Below, in pieces: positions 24,679-32,722 of a stretch of DNA of 41,460 nt. Below the pieces are notes generated by a model. It searched no databases, was not told the origin of the DNA, and saw nothing but the letters and a program-made list of their open reading frames with translations. Location: positions 1-41,460 of the forward strand of contig NZ_JACJQJ010000075.1 of assembly GCF_014696615.1 (NCBI RefSeq), given 5' to 3'. Every line of letters begins with the position of its first letter. The stretch's first letter is position 1. This DNA is from Nostoc linckia FACHB-104 (GTDB lineage: Bacteria; Cyanobacteriota; Cyanobacteriia; Cyanobacteriales; Nostocaceae). The position numbers and the translations under genes are program-made.

Positions 24679-25416
24679 CTAGTCCAGTTGTTTGATAATC
24701 TCAAATTTAGCGACGTGCTGCTTTACCCACTCGTCAAAAAATTCTGACATAATTTGATAATTTAATTTCTCACTCAATTCGGGTTGAATAATCTCTTCTA
24801 CCATAATCAGATGTACTCCCTTAGAAGTAATAATTGGCTTGAGAAGTTGGGGAGGTTTAGCTGCAAAAACAGCAGCAGAAATTTCTGGCTTTAAATCTTT
24901 ACGATTTACTTTCCCTAGATATCCACATTGGCGACGCAATTCTATATCTTGGATGTATTGATTAGCTACATCATAAAAACTAGTCTCACCTTCTTTAATG
25001 GCATAAAATAACTCCATTGCTAAATCTTCATCATCCAAGATAACTTCATATATAACTGCACCAGCATATTCTAGTTGATTTTCAAAAAAATATGGTTCAA
25101 CTTTGTCTAAAAATAGATGTTGAGCCAACTTATTAGTCAACAAATTTCGGTAAACTAATTCTTCAAAATCATCTAAAGATAAAGCGTGTTTTTCCAACCA
25201 TTTCCAGGTATCTTCAGATGTTTCTAGGGCATTCATTAAACGGAAATTATCTGCTGCTTCTTGCAGTTCCTCAGTCTCTACTTTAATACCTAGTTTTGAT
25301 ACAGTGATTTCAATTATCTTATGGGTAACAATCTTTTCAATTAAGTCAGGAATTTGGCGGTATTGTTTGACAATATGTAGAATATCTTGGTTGCTGACTG
25401 TGATGGTTTGTGACAT
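24679..25416 (-). CDS. PpiC/SurA-type peptidyl-prolyl isomerase of the export operon
   Basis: The protein of 245 residues has an N-terminal helical SurA-like part (ILHIVKQYRQIPDLIEKIV, EDTWKWLEKHALSLDDFEEL) and a C-terminal parvulin-type rotamase. The rotamase shows MELFYAIKEGETSFYDVA, CGYLGKVNRKDLKPEISAAV and PPQLLKPIITSKGVHLIMVEE. It has no signal peptide, unlike exported SurA. In cyanobacteria such isomerases are regular companions of HlyD and C39-peptidase ABC genes in bacteriocin-type loci, though their role in peptide export is not settled. The start ATG at 25416 follows GGAG at eight bases; a TTG five codons upstream is less likely. It is the last gene of the - strand operon, 56 bases after the adaptor gene. 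Confidence 0.85.
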   Translation of the reverse strand: MSQTITVSNQDILHIVKQYRQIPDLIEKIVTHKIIEITVSKLGIKVETEELQEAADNFRLMNALETSEDTWKWLEKHALSLDDFEELVYRNLLTNKLAQHLFLDKVEPYFFENQLEYAGAVIYEVILDDEDLAMELFYAIKEGETSFYDVANQYIQDIELRRQCGYLGKVNRKDLKPEISAAVFAAKPPQLLKPIITSKGVHLIMVEEIIQPELSEKLNYQIMSEFFDEWVKQHVAKFEIIKQLD

Positions 25417-25472
25417 AATTTTGCTCCACAAATAACTGACAGTTACACAAATATCGGATGAGCTATTAAGTT

Positions 25473-26981
25473 TTAGCTTCCTTGTTGCAACTGTTTGAAT
25501 GGGTCTAGTAAAAAGTCAATAATTCGACGCTGACGAACAATTACTTCTGCGGTTGCTGTATCGCCAGGACGTAAAGGTGTACATTTATTTTTACTAGGAA
25601 TACAATTACTTTTCAGGGCAATTTCTAAATTATACGCAGCAATTTTTCCATTAGGTGTATCGATTTCTAATGTGGTTGGTGAAATCTCTAATAACTCGCC
25701 TTCAATGATTCCATAATCTTGAAAAGGATAGGCATCAAATTTTAGTTTGACTGGCAATCCTTTGCGTAAAGAACCACTTTCAGATGTGGGCATTTGTGCG
25801 CGAATAATTAATGGTGAATTTTCGGGAGCAATTTCTGCAACCATTGTTCCTGGTTGAACAACTGCACCAGGACGCTGAATTGGGAGTTGAAATACTCTCC
25901 CAGCAATAGGAGATTTTAAGACTCGTTGCTGTAATTGCAATTGCAAGCTGTTAATTTGACTATTAGTTTGAGCAATTTCTGCTTGTAAGGTAGTCGTTTC
26001 TGTGTCTAAATTTTTTAATTGCTCCTCGCTTTTGAGTACAGCTAGTTTTCCCGAATGAGTTAATGTTTGATAACTGCGTTTTTGTTCCTTTAAGCGCAAA
26101 TATGCTTGTTCAATTTCTGCCTTAGCTTGGCGAATTGTACGCTGATAGCTACTTTGTTGTTCGGCTAGGCGGAGATTAGCTTGTTTGATATCTGATTTGC
26201 TTTGTTCGTATAATCTCTGCCTGTCTTTGGCGATATCTTGCTTATCAACAACATTAATTTCGGGAATAGCACCGGCTTGCTTAAGTTGGCTGTAGCGTTC
26301 TACTTCTCTTTGGGCGCTGGCTAAACTATTTTCTAATAATTTATTTGCCGTTTGAGTTTGTTCAATAGTTTGTCGTGCTTGATTAACTTGGGTGATTTTT
26401 TCGGTTTGTTGAATTTCGTAGGAGTTTTTTAAAGCCGTTAAATTTTGCTGTGCTTGCTCAATTTGGGCTTGTTTTTCTAACTCTTGGGCTTGATTTTGTT
26501 GGCGTTGAGTGGCTAAAGAGACGATGATTTGATTTTTCAGCAGATTTAATTGCGATCGCCTATTTAATTGTCCTTCTAATTTCTCCTTACTTTGGCGCAA
26601 ATCAGACTTAACTAAGTCTGCATCTAATATCATGACAGGTTCTCCAGGTTTGACTAAATCACCTTCTTTTACTGGAATAGATGTAACCGTCCCTGGTACT
26701 GCACTATCTAACTTAAATGTTTTACCTTTTGGCTCAAGTCTTCCCCTAGCTGTACCAGTTTCATCTATTTTCGATAACATCGCCCAAGGTAAAGCAATAG
26801 ATATAAAACTGAGCAAAAAATACAACATACCCCTAGTCCAAACTTGAGGTAAGCTATCTAGTAAATCTTTAGTATATTCAGACAAATCATCAGGCAATTG
26901 ATTGATGTTTGTAGATGATGTGTCTGGCTGTTCGTAGTCATTGATGGTATTTGCTACTTCGCCGTTAAATATCTCGGACAT
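25473..26981 (-). CDS. HlyD-family adaptor of the peptide exporter
   Basis: The protein of about 502 residues is a type I secretion-like membrane fusion protein. A cytosolic N-terminus of about 50 residues precedes one membrane helix (GMLYFLLSFISIALPWAML). A lipoyl half-motif (GTVTSIPVKEGDLVKPGEPV) follows. A very long Gln/Glu-rich coiled coil spans about residues 120-345, then the second lipoyl half (GRVFQLPIQRPGAVVQPG) and a barrel with a C-terminal hydrophobic end. It would join the ABC exporter to an outer membrane channel such as TolC, which is not in the window. ATG 26981 is favoured; a TTG at 27008 would add nine residues that lie next to a mobile element. About 465 bases separate it from the ABC gene, so it may have its own promoter. 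Confidence 0.88.
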   Translation of the reverse strand: MSEIFNGEVANTINDYEQPDTSSTNINQLPDDLSEYTKDLLDSLPQVWTRGMLYFLLSFISIALPWAMLSKIDETGTARGRLEPKGKTFKLDSAVPGTVTSIPVKEGDLVKPGEPVMILDADLVKSDLRQSKEKLEGQLNRRSQLNLLKNQIIVSLATQRQQNQAQELEKQAQIEQAQQNLTALKNSYEIQQTEKITQVNQARQTIEQTQTANKLLENSLASAQREVERYSQLKQAGAIPEINVVDKQDIAKDRQRLYEQSKSDIKQANLRLAEQQSSYQRTIRQAKAEIEQAYLRLKEQKRSYQTLTHSGKLAVLKSEEQLKNLDTETTTLQAEIAQTNSQINSLQLQLQQRVLKSPIAGRVFQLPIQRPGAVVQPGTMVAEIAPENSPLIIRAQMPTSESGSLRKGLPVKLKFDAYPFQDYGIIEGELLEISPTTLEIDTPNGKIAAYNLEIALKSNCIPSKNKCTPLRPGDTATAEVIVRQRRIIDFLLDPFKQLQQGS

Positions 26982-27016
26982 AATGTCTTTTTTGGGGGAA
27001 ATTTGCAATTGATGGC

Positions 27017-27126
27017 AATACTTGTCGGTTAAGGGGAAAAAGGAGAATGGGAAAAGGGAAATAACAAACCTTTAACCTTTTCCCCAAAACCCATTTTGAG
27101 TTCAAAATGCTTAACCGATTAGTATT
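27017..27126. mobile_element. MITE-like element, family A copy 1
   Basis: The 110-base element has imperfect terminal inverted repeats: AATACTTGTCGGTTAAG at the left and CTTAACCGATTAGTATT at the right. Inside is purine-rich AAGGGGAAAAAGG and a CCTTTAACCTTTTCCCC block. A related element of 124 bases lies at 31065-31188. It sits 36 bases upstream of the HlyD start, between the adaptor and ABC genes, and may disturb or supply transcription signals there. Confidence 0.7.
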
Positions 27127-27191
27127 TAGTTTGATGCTTAAAAATACTTGCATATACCATTCCACTTAAATCTTGAGACAAATTAGCTATA

Positions 27192-27219
27192 TAGAGGTTT
27201 GAGTAATGCTAAACCTCTA
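27192..27219. repeat. Hairpin in the ABC-HlyD spacer
   Basis: TAGAGGTTT (27192-27200) is the exact inverse of AAACCTCTA (27211-27219), with a 10-base loop. It lies 226 bases downstream of the ABC stop codon on the - strand. Without a T-run it may slow rather than stop transcription. The rest of 27127-27445 shows no gene. Confidence 0.4.
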
Positions 27220-27445
27220 CGCAAAATCTATCTTTCAATATTTTTGTGAATTGGTATAAAGAAGCGAATAGGGAATAAAGATGTAATAAAAGTTTTTCAA
27301 AAATCAAACATTTAAGGATATCACGCTTGACTGTGAAAGATGATCTGTAAAAATCACAGTAATCATCAGTTGTAACTCTCAATCAGATTAGTTAGAATTT
27401 CCGAAGTGAGATATGCTTGAATTGTTCCATTTTTCTCATCTCAAT

Positions 27446-30169
27446 TTAAGCTGATGCATCTAACTGTTGTTGGTTGAGATAGAAATAATGTCCGCGTTTA
27501 CTCATCAATTCTTGGTGAGTTCCACTTTCAATTAATACACCTTTATCTAAGACCAAAATTAAATCGGCATTTCTGACAGTGGAAAGACGATGAGCAATTA
27601 CTAAGGTAGTTCTTCCCTTAAGAATTGTATTAAAATTCTTCTGAATTATTCTTTCCGATTCAGTATCTAAATGGGAAGTTGCCTCATCTAAAATTAATAA
27701 GCGAGGATTACCTAATAAAGCTCTAGCTATAGCGATTCTTTGTCTTTGTCCTCCTGAAAGCATTCCTCCGCCTTCACCAGTTTGAGTTTCATAGCCCATT
27801 GGTAATTTTTTAATGAACTCATCAGCACCAGCTTGAGTTGCGGCTGCAATGATTTCTTCTAATTTTGCACCTGGATGTCCTAAGCTAATATTTTCCCGAA
27901 TTGTACCGCCAAATAAAAATGTATCTTGGTCAACTACTCCAACTTGTTGGCGTAAGGAACGTAAGGAAATAGTAGTAATATCGCATCCATCAATGAATAT
28001 GTTGCCATCGCTAGGGGGATATAAGCCTAAAACTAACTTAGAAATGGTAGTTTTTCCCGAACCACTGCGTCCTACTAATGCTACCATCTGTCCGGGTTGA
28101 ATATGAAAGCTGAGGTTTTCGATCACATTAGTATCACTTTCTGAGTGATAGCGAAAGGTGACATTTTTAAATTGGATGTCACCTTTAATTGTAGGTAAAT
28201 TCTGTTTGATTTGCTTTTGTAAGTTTTCTTCTGGTTCGGCATCTAATACATCATTAATGCGTTCCATAGCAATTACAACTTCTTGCAGTTGGTTCCACAA
28301 TACTGTTAAACGTTGAAAAGGCGCAATAATCGTATTTAACAGCATATTAAATGCCACAAGCTGTCCAATTGTTAATTGATTTTGAATGACTAAATGCGCT
28401 CCAAACCACAGCATAGCTGTAGTGGCAATTGCTTGAATTGAATTGCTAAAAATTTGCAAGCGATTGCTAATAACTTCTCCAGAAAACCCTGTTTTAATAG
28501 CTTTGTGCAATAACTCTTCCCAATGCCAACGTACTGTTTGTTCTACGGCTGTAGATTTCACTGTTCGCACCCCAGAAATAGCTTCAATTAGATAGCTACT
28601 TTCTTGGCTATAAGCACTAAATATTTCACGGGAAATCTTCTTTAGGAATGGTGTTGCAATCAAAGCTAGTAAAAAGAATGGCGGTACAATTAATAAAGCC
28701 AGTAATGCCATTTGCCAACTGTACCAAAACATTAATCCTACATAGATAAATACTGTGAGTAAATCTAAGAGGATTGATAAAGCTTCTCCCGATAGAAAGC
28801 GTTGAATTTTGCGATTTTCTTGGACGCGAGAAATAATATCCCCAACATAACGCGTTTCAAAAAAACTTAGAGGAAGTTGTAAAGTATGACGGATAAATCC
28901 GACAATTAAAGCAACATCTAGCTTATTGGCAGTATGGTCTAGTAAATATTGCCGTAAACCTGTTAGTGCTACCCGAAATAAACTAAAAATTAGCAATCCT
29001 AAACCTACAGCCGTTAAGGTTAACTCAGAACGCTGTACCACCACTCTATCGAGAATAAACTGGGTAAATAAAGGGGTAATTAAGCCAAATATTTGGATAA
29101 ATAAGGAAGCCAGAAATACTTCCAGCAACACCAAGCCGTGAGGTTTAATTAACTCAAAAAATTGCCAAAAGGGTGTTGTCGCCTCTTCCGTGTCTTTTAA
29201 AAGGGCTGTGGGTTGCAGTAGCAGTGCATATCCAGTCCAATCTGCTTTAAATTCCCGGTGAGTCAGGGTACGTTGACCAATACCTGGGTCTGCAACTATG
29301 ACATATTTATTGGTGATTTCATAGACAACTATATAATGTTTGCCCTCCCAGTGAGCGATCGCAGGTAATTTTTGCTTGGCTAATTGGTCGAGACTGGCTT
29401 TTACGGGTCTTGTGTTAAATCCGATACTTTCGGCTGCGATGGATAATCCCCGCAGAGATGCACCATTGCGGTCAACATTGGCAATATCTCGCACAAAATT
29501 GACACTAAAGCGCTTTCCCCAATAACGCGACACCATCACCAAACAAGCTGCACCACAATCTGATGCACTCTGTTGGGCAAAATATGGATAGCTTTTGGTG
29601 ACGCGTTGCCATAAATGCCCGACTCTTTGTGTAGGGTTGGGAAAGTAAGCTTTGCTAATCTTTTTCTGGGAATTACTTGCTGCTGGTGGGGAAGAACTTG
29701 TGATGCTTGGCTGTTCAATAAGCTGGGGAGATGGGGTTTCATTGTCAGACTTAACAAACAGAGAATTTCTTGCTTGTGCTTGGGTAAGTAAATGTTCGTA
29801 AATTTGTGGAAATTTGCCTATCAATGATGACAGCGCTGCATCAGCAATAAAAGCCAGGTGTAAATTAACACTAGCTCTGGCTGCATAAGCTTGAAAACCA
29901 GCCTCTCGAAACAAGGTAAATTCCCCAAATGATTGTCCTACCTCCAAGGTTGCAATCAATTCACCTGCATCATCGAGTAATCTGACTTTACCTGCAAGTA
30001 CAATGTAGATACCTGGTTCAACATCTGTTCCTTGCCAAAATTTTCCCACCTTGGGAGTAAGATATTTAACTTGTTGAAGGCAGTGCTGTAAGTCTTCTGA
30101 GGAGAGAGAATAACCCAAGACACTGCATAGTTGCTGCACAGACAGCGACTCTGATATATGTTGCGCCAT
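27446..30169 (-). CDS. C39-peptidase ABC exporter with N-terminal cyclic-nucleotide-binding-like domain
   Basis: The 907-residue protein both trims and exports double-glycine peptides. Residues about 35-140 form a Crp-type nucleotide-binding fold (GTDVEPGIYIVLAGKVRLLD, VGQSFGEFTLF). The C39 peptidase follows at about 195-320 with a full triad: C205 in SASDCGAACL, H278 in GKHYIVVY and D294 in VADPG. The membrane domain covers about 335-620. The ATPase has Walker A GRSGSGKTT, signature LSGGQRQR, Walker B LLILDEATSH and the switch His in IAHRLS. In known systems the C39 domain cuts after Gly-Gly, which fits all five precursor leaders. The layout resembles HetC-type cyanobacterial proteins. AGGA lies just before the ATG at 30169. 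The HTH gene lies 36 bases upstream. Confidence 0.93.
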   Translation of the reverse strand: MAQHISESLSVQQLCSVLGYSLSSEDLQHCLQQVKYLTPKVGKFWQGTDVEPGIYIVLAGKVRLLDDAGELIATLEVGQSFGEFTLFREAGFQAYAARASVNLHLAFIADAALSSLIGKFPQIYEHLLTQAQARNSLFVKSDNETPSPQLIEQPSITSSSPPAASNSQKKISKAYFPNPTQRVGHLWQRVTKSYPYFAQQSASDCGAACLVMVSRYWGKRFSVNFVRDIANVDRNGASLRGLSIAAESIGFNTRPVKASLDQLAKQKLPAIAHWEGKHYIVVYEITNKYVIVADPGIGQRTLTHREFKADWTGYALLLQPTALLKDTEEATTPFWQFFELIKPHGLVLLEVFLASLFIQIFGLITPLFTQFILDRVVVQRSELTLTAVGLGLLIFSLFRVALTGLRQYLLDHTANKLDVALIVGFIRHTLQLPLSFFETRYVGDIISRVQENRKIQRFLSGEALSILLDLLTVFIYVGLMFWYSWQMALLALLIVPPFFLLALIATPFLKKISREIFSAYSQESSYLIEAISGVRTVKSTAVEQTVRWHWEELLHKAIKTGFSGEVISNRLQIFSNSIQAIATTAMLWFGAHLVIQNQLTIGQLVAFNMLLNTIIAPFQRLTVLWNQLQEVVIAMERINDVLDAEPEENLQKQIKQNLPTIKGDIQFKNVTFRYHSESDTNVIENLSFHIQPGQMVALVGRSGSGKTTISKLVLGLYPPSDGNIFIDGCDITTISLRSLRQQVGVVDQDTFLFGGTIRENISLGHPGAKLEEIIAAATQAGADEFIKKLPMGYETQTGEGGGMLSGGQRQRIAIARALLGNPRLLILDEATSHLDTESERIIQKNFNTILKGRTTLVIAHRLSTVRNADLILVLDKGVLIESGTHQELMSKRGHYFYLNQQQLDASA

Positions 30170-30205
30170 GAAATCCTGAACTAGTACTTACTTTTTTTTG
30201 CGTAT

Positions 30206-30805
30206 TTATTTCTCTGATTCCCAAAGAAAAAATCCCGTAAAATTACGCGATTTTTCGGATTTAAGGTCAGAAATCAAGATTTTTTGTCCTGCGGTTTTCT
30301 CTGTATGTTCACTCTGAGATGGAGTGGGTTTAGGGATGGTTGATAATCCCATTTGTTTGAGGATGCGTTTCAGATGGCGATCGCTCACATCAATTCCTAA
30401 TTCTTTCGCTAAATGCTTTCGCAACCAATTGACTGTCCAGCGTCTAAACCCATAGCCACAATCCCTAGGATTTTGAGAAAGTAACTGTTGTAAGCGTTCC
30501 AAATATTCCTGATTAATTGCTTTTGGGCGACCTAGAGGACAATCTTGCCATTGGTGCGCCATCCCAGTACGCGCAATATGCATCCAATGTCGTGCTGTTG
30601 CTGGAGAACATTTTAATGTCTGACAAATTTCGGTTTGAGTTTTACCCTCATCCGCCAACAACATAATTTCGATTCGCTGACGATAAGACTCAGACAAATC
30701 ATCTTGTAAATTTTTTTGCAGCTGTTTACGCTGAAATGGTGTTAAATACTTACCTGTTCCCATATTTGGGAGATTAACTTCAGGCTGCTCAAAATCGTTT
30801 GACAT
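30206..30805 (-). CDS. HTH protein resembling the DNA-binding half of an IS630-type transposase
   Basis: The protein of 199 residues has a helix-turn-helix of the type found at the start of IS630-family transposases (MLLADEGKTQTEICQTLKCS, then PATARHWMHIARTGM). A winged-helix second domain follows (RRWTVNWLRKHLAKELGIDV, then SDRHLKRILKQMGLS). The catalytic DDE half of a transposase (another 150 residues or so) is missing. The C-terminus is a polar tail ending FTGFFLWESEK. It lies just upstream of the ABC exporter gene in the same direction, so it may be a domesticated regulator of the export operon, or a remnant of an insertion sequence. Start ATG 30805 is preceded by an in-frame GTG at 30808; neither has a clear ribosome site. 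Confidence 0.75.
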   Translation of the reverse strand: MSNDFEQPEVNLPNMGTGKYLTPFQRKQLQKNLQDDLSESYRQRIEIMLLADEGKTQTEICQTLKCSPATARHWMHIARTGMAHQWQDCPLGRPKAINQEYLERLQQLLSQNPRDCGYGFRRWTVNWLRKHLAKELGIDVSDRHLKRILKQMGLSTIPKPTPSQSEHTEKTAGQKILISDLKSEKSRNFTGFFLWESEK

Positions 30806-30847
30806 CACGGTATTTGGCTGTTGATTCCCTGTAGATTGACTGATAAA

Positions 30848-30876
30848 CTTTTATGCACCCTGAGAGTTAAAGTCAA
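30848..30876 (-). promoter_or_regulatory. Candidate sigma-70-type promoter of the export operon
   Basis: On the - strand TTGACT (30876-30871) is followed after exactly 17 bases by TAAAAG (30853-30848), about 40 bases before the HTH gene start. A CTGCATGATGCAG palindrome lies upstream near 30922-30934 and could be an operator. This is assigned by eye only. Confidence 0.4.
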
Positions 30877-31064
30877 AATAACCGTAAAATTCGGTATATT
30901 TTAAGTTATTTTTATTACGCTGCATGATGCAGACGTAAGTTTTTTTTGCCCAAAAGTCAATACTTTGGGAATTGATACTAGTAACTACACAGATAAGAAA
31001 TTATTTTCCGTAAAGATTTTATTGAGTACAATTAGGCGGGCAAATGCGCGATCGCACATAGAGC

Positions 31065-31188
31065 AATACTTGTCGGTTAAGGGCAAAAGGGGAAGGGGCA
31101 AAGGGGCAAGAAAAAACCTTTAACCCTTACCCGTTAACCTTTTCCCCAAACCAAATTCCGAGTTGAAAATCCTTAACCGAGCAGTATT
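31065..31188. mobile_element. MITE-like element, family A copy 2
   Basis: The 124-base element starts AATACTTGTCGGTTAAG and ends CTTAACCGAGCAGTATT, its near-exact inverse. The interior (GGGGAAGGGGCAAAGGGGC and CCTTTAACCCTTACCC blocks) is a longer form of that at 27017-27126. Both copies flank the ABC exporter and HTH genes. Confidence 0.75.
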
Positions 31189-31192
31189 GAGT

Positions 31193-31332
31193 AGGGACTT
31201 CCAAATAAAAAAATAATCAATAAGATGACATAAATAGAAGCCCCCACAGATTCACGTGAAGGCTTCTATTTTGAATTTTGTTAGCGCAGCGCGTCATTTT
31301 TAATTCCCCCAAAGGGGTTTGACGTTTCGCTT
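31193..31332. mobile_element. Related inverted-repeat fragment with internal hairpin
   Basis: It begins AGGGACTTCCAAATAAAA, matching the outer end of family B elements, and abuts the complete copy at 31333. Inside, AAATAGAAGCC (31232-31242) pairs exactly with GGCTTCTATTT (31261-31271), and the loop holds the palindrome TTCACGTGAA. The hairpin may also act as a terminator for the radical SAM gene on the - strand. No gene is visible between 30809 and 31460. Confidence 0.5.
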
Positions 31333-31461
31333 AGGGACTTCCAGAAAATAAATTATCCCATTTTCATAGTGGCAGATTCTTTCTCCTCTGCTTCCTCTGC
31401 ATACACAGCGTTCGCGTAGCGTCCCGCAGGGATGGAATATTTTTTTTAGTTGCAAGTCCCT
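31333..31461. mobile_element. MITE-like element, family B copy 2
   Basis: The 129-base element begins AGGGACTTCCAG and ends with TGCAAGTCCCT (one mismatch in the terminal repeat). The interior order matches the element at 16376-16493, including GCGTTCGCGTAGCGTCCCGC. Its last base falls in the stop codon of the radical SAM gene, so its insertion may have set that gene's present end. Confidence 0.75.
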
Positions 31462-32576
31462 TAAAGGCGGCGTAACCAAGTAGCTTGTTCCCAGACGGAT
31501 TTCAGAGAAACTAGATTTTTACGGTTAAACCAATATTTCCAAGCTTTGTAAAATTGTCCTTTTGCTGCTGCTTGTACGCCATCACTGACAGCAATACCAA
31601 TGTGTTGCATGACACTAGAGTCGCGGTAGCAGTCAATCATACAAGCAGTACAGCCATCACGAACTCTTTGGGAGTTATCAAACTCAGTGATATGACACAT
31701 GGGTTTATCCCAGTTGTGGCAACGGTAAAGGTTAAGATGCCAGTCTAAATAAAACAATTTCCAGCCGCCAAGACAGCCAAATTGCTCTGGTTCACCACGT
31801 AAGTGGCGCTGCATATCTTCAATAGAAGCGGTAGGATTGACAACTGGAAATTCACGTTTAAGAGCTTTTAAAGTCTCAAAGCGCTCATCCAACTCTTCTG
31901 CGGTGTAATCTACTAAGTTTGACTCCGCGTAACCAAGATAGGAAGATCCCAGAGTGGTGAGGGGATAAGAGAAAGTGACACTGTCAAATCCCAGGTACTT
32001 TAAAAATGGTGGTAACTGAGAGTAATCATCCACCAGTCGGCTCATGGTTACTGAGGCTGTAGTACTGATATTTCGGCGTTGGAAATGGGCATTAGCATTA
32101 CGGATGCGATCGCACACTCCCTTAAGTCCCCGATTCTGCTCATGTTTCTCGACTTCAGCCGCATCAATGGAAATAATCACACTGATCAACCCAGCATCAG
32201 CCATCTCATCAATTCGCTGTGGTGTCAGCAGAGAACCATTAGTGACTAACATCGGTGCCATACCGATACTTGATGCATGAGCAATCATCTCATTGAGATG
32301 GGGATGAGCCATTGGTTCACCACCCACATAAATTAAGAAATACACTCCATTGCGATAGAGGATTTCTGCTGCTTCTTTGGCCTGTTCTAAGGTTACAGAA
32401 TGCCGTTGTTCCATCGGCATTTGATCCACTGCAAAGCTGCAAAACCCGCAACGAGCATTACAAACGCTGGTAATGGCAAATTGACACGTACCAGGGCCAC
32501 CATCCTGTAATGCCTGTAGTGCCATTTGCCATAAAGAGCGGCGTTTTGTTCCTACCGCCAAACTATTTTTTGCCAT
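31461..32576 (-). CDS. Radical SAM protein of unknown substrate, beside hpnH
   Basis: The 371-residue protein carries the [4Fe-4S] motif CNARCGFCSF near residue 39, the SAM-binding GGEPMAHP near 85, and a set of C-terminal cysteines (GCLGGWK, YRCHNWDKPMC, CTACMIDCYRD) suggesting extra cluster ligands. The layout resembles the adjacent HpnH, including a final Cys-x2-Cys-x3-Cys block, so it is probably a paralogue within hopanoid or isoprenoid modification. The exact reaction is not known. The ATG at 32576 has no ribosome site: GAGTGCT-type 7-base repeats lie directly upstream. The stop codon lies at the edge of a small mobile element. It shares direction with hpnH, 146 bases away, so it may be co-transcribed. 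Confidence 0.85.
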   Translation of the reverse strand: MAKNSLAVGTKRRSLWQMALQALQDGGPGTCQFAITSVCNARCGFCSFAVDQMPMEQRHSVTLEQAKEAAEILYRNGVYFLIYVGGEPMAHPHLNEMIAHASSIGMAPMLVTNGSLLTPQRIDEMADAGLISVIISIDAAEVEKHEQNRGLKGVCDRIRNANAHFQRRNISTTASVTMSRLVDDYSQLPPFLKYLGFDSVTFSYPLTTLGSSYLGYAESNLVDYTAEELDERFETLKALKREFPVVNPTASIEDMQRHLRGEPEQFGCLGGWKLFYLDWHLNLYRCHNWDKPMCHITEFDNSQRVRDGCTACMIDCYRDSSVMQHIGIAVSDGVQAAAKGQFYKAWKYWFNRKNLVSLKSVWEQATWLRRL

Positions 32577-32578
32577 AG

Positions 32579-32597
32579 TGAGTGCTGAGTGCTGAGT
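32579..32597. repeat. 7-base tandem repeat (TGAGTGC) before the radical SAM gene
   Basis: Two full TGAGTGC units and a partial third lie immediately upstream of the - strand start codon at 32576, where a ribosome site would be expected. The inverse of the same unit is found inside hpnG. Confidence 0.6.
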
Positions 32598-32606
32598 TTT
32601 GAGAAG

Positions 32607-32635
32607 CCCACACTTCTAGCTTGCTGAAGTGTGGG
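32607..32635. repeat. Hairpin resembling an IS200/IS605-type end
   Basis: CCCACACTTC (32607-32616) pairs exactly with GAAGTGTGGG (32626-32635), followed by AGTATGTCAA. Hairpins of this kind lie at the ends of IS200/IS605-family elements in cyanobacteria. No TnpA or TnpB gene is nearby, so it would be a solo end or derived repeat. A CCCTGCTC low-complexity run follows at about 32676-32712. Confidence 0.45.
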
Positions 32636-32722
32636 AGTATGTCAAGAAGAGGAATTGGGGCAGGGGGAAAGGGCTTGTTCCCCCTGCTCCCTGCTCCCTG
32701 CTCCCCTGCCTCTTCCGGTCAG

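Noticed and set aside
27446-30169. Exporter as HetC, a heterocyst development gene
   Set aside because: The domain order is like HetC, but the setting with HlyD, prolyl isomerase and facing precursors points to peptide export; no hetP is present.
32607-32635. Hairpin as part of an intact IS200/IS605 element
   Set aside because: No transposase or TnpB gene is found nearby, so at most a solo end remains.
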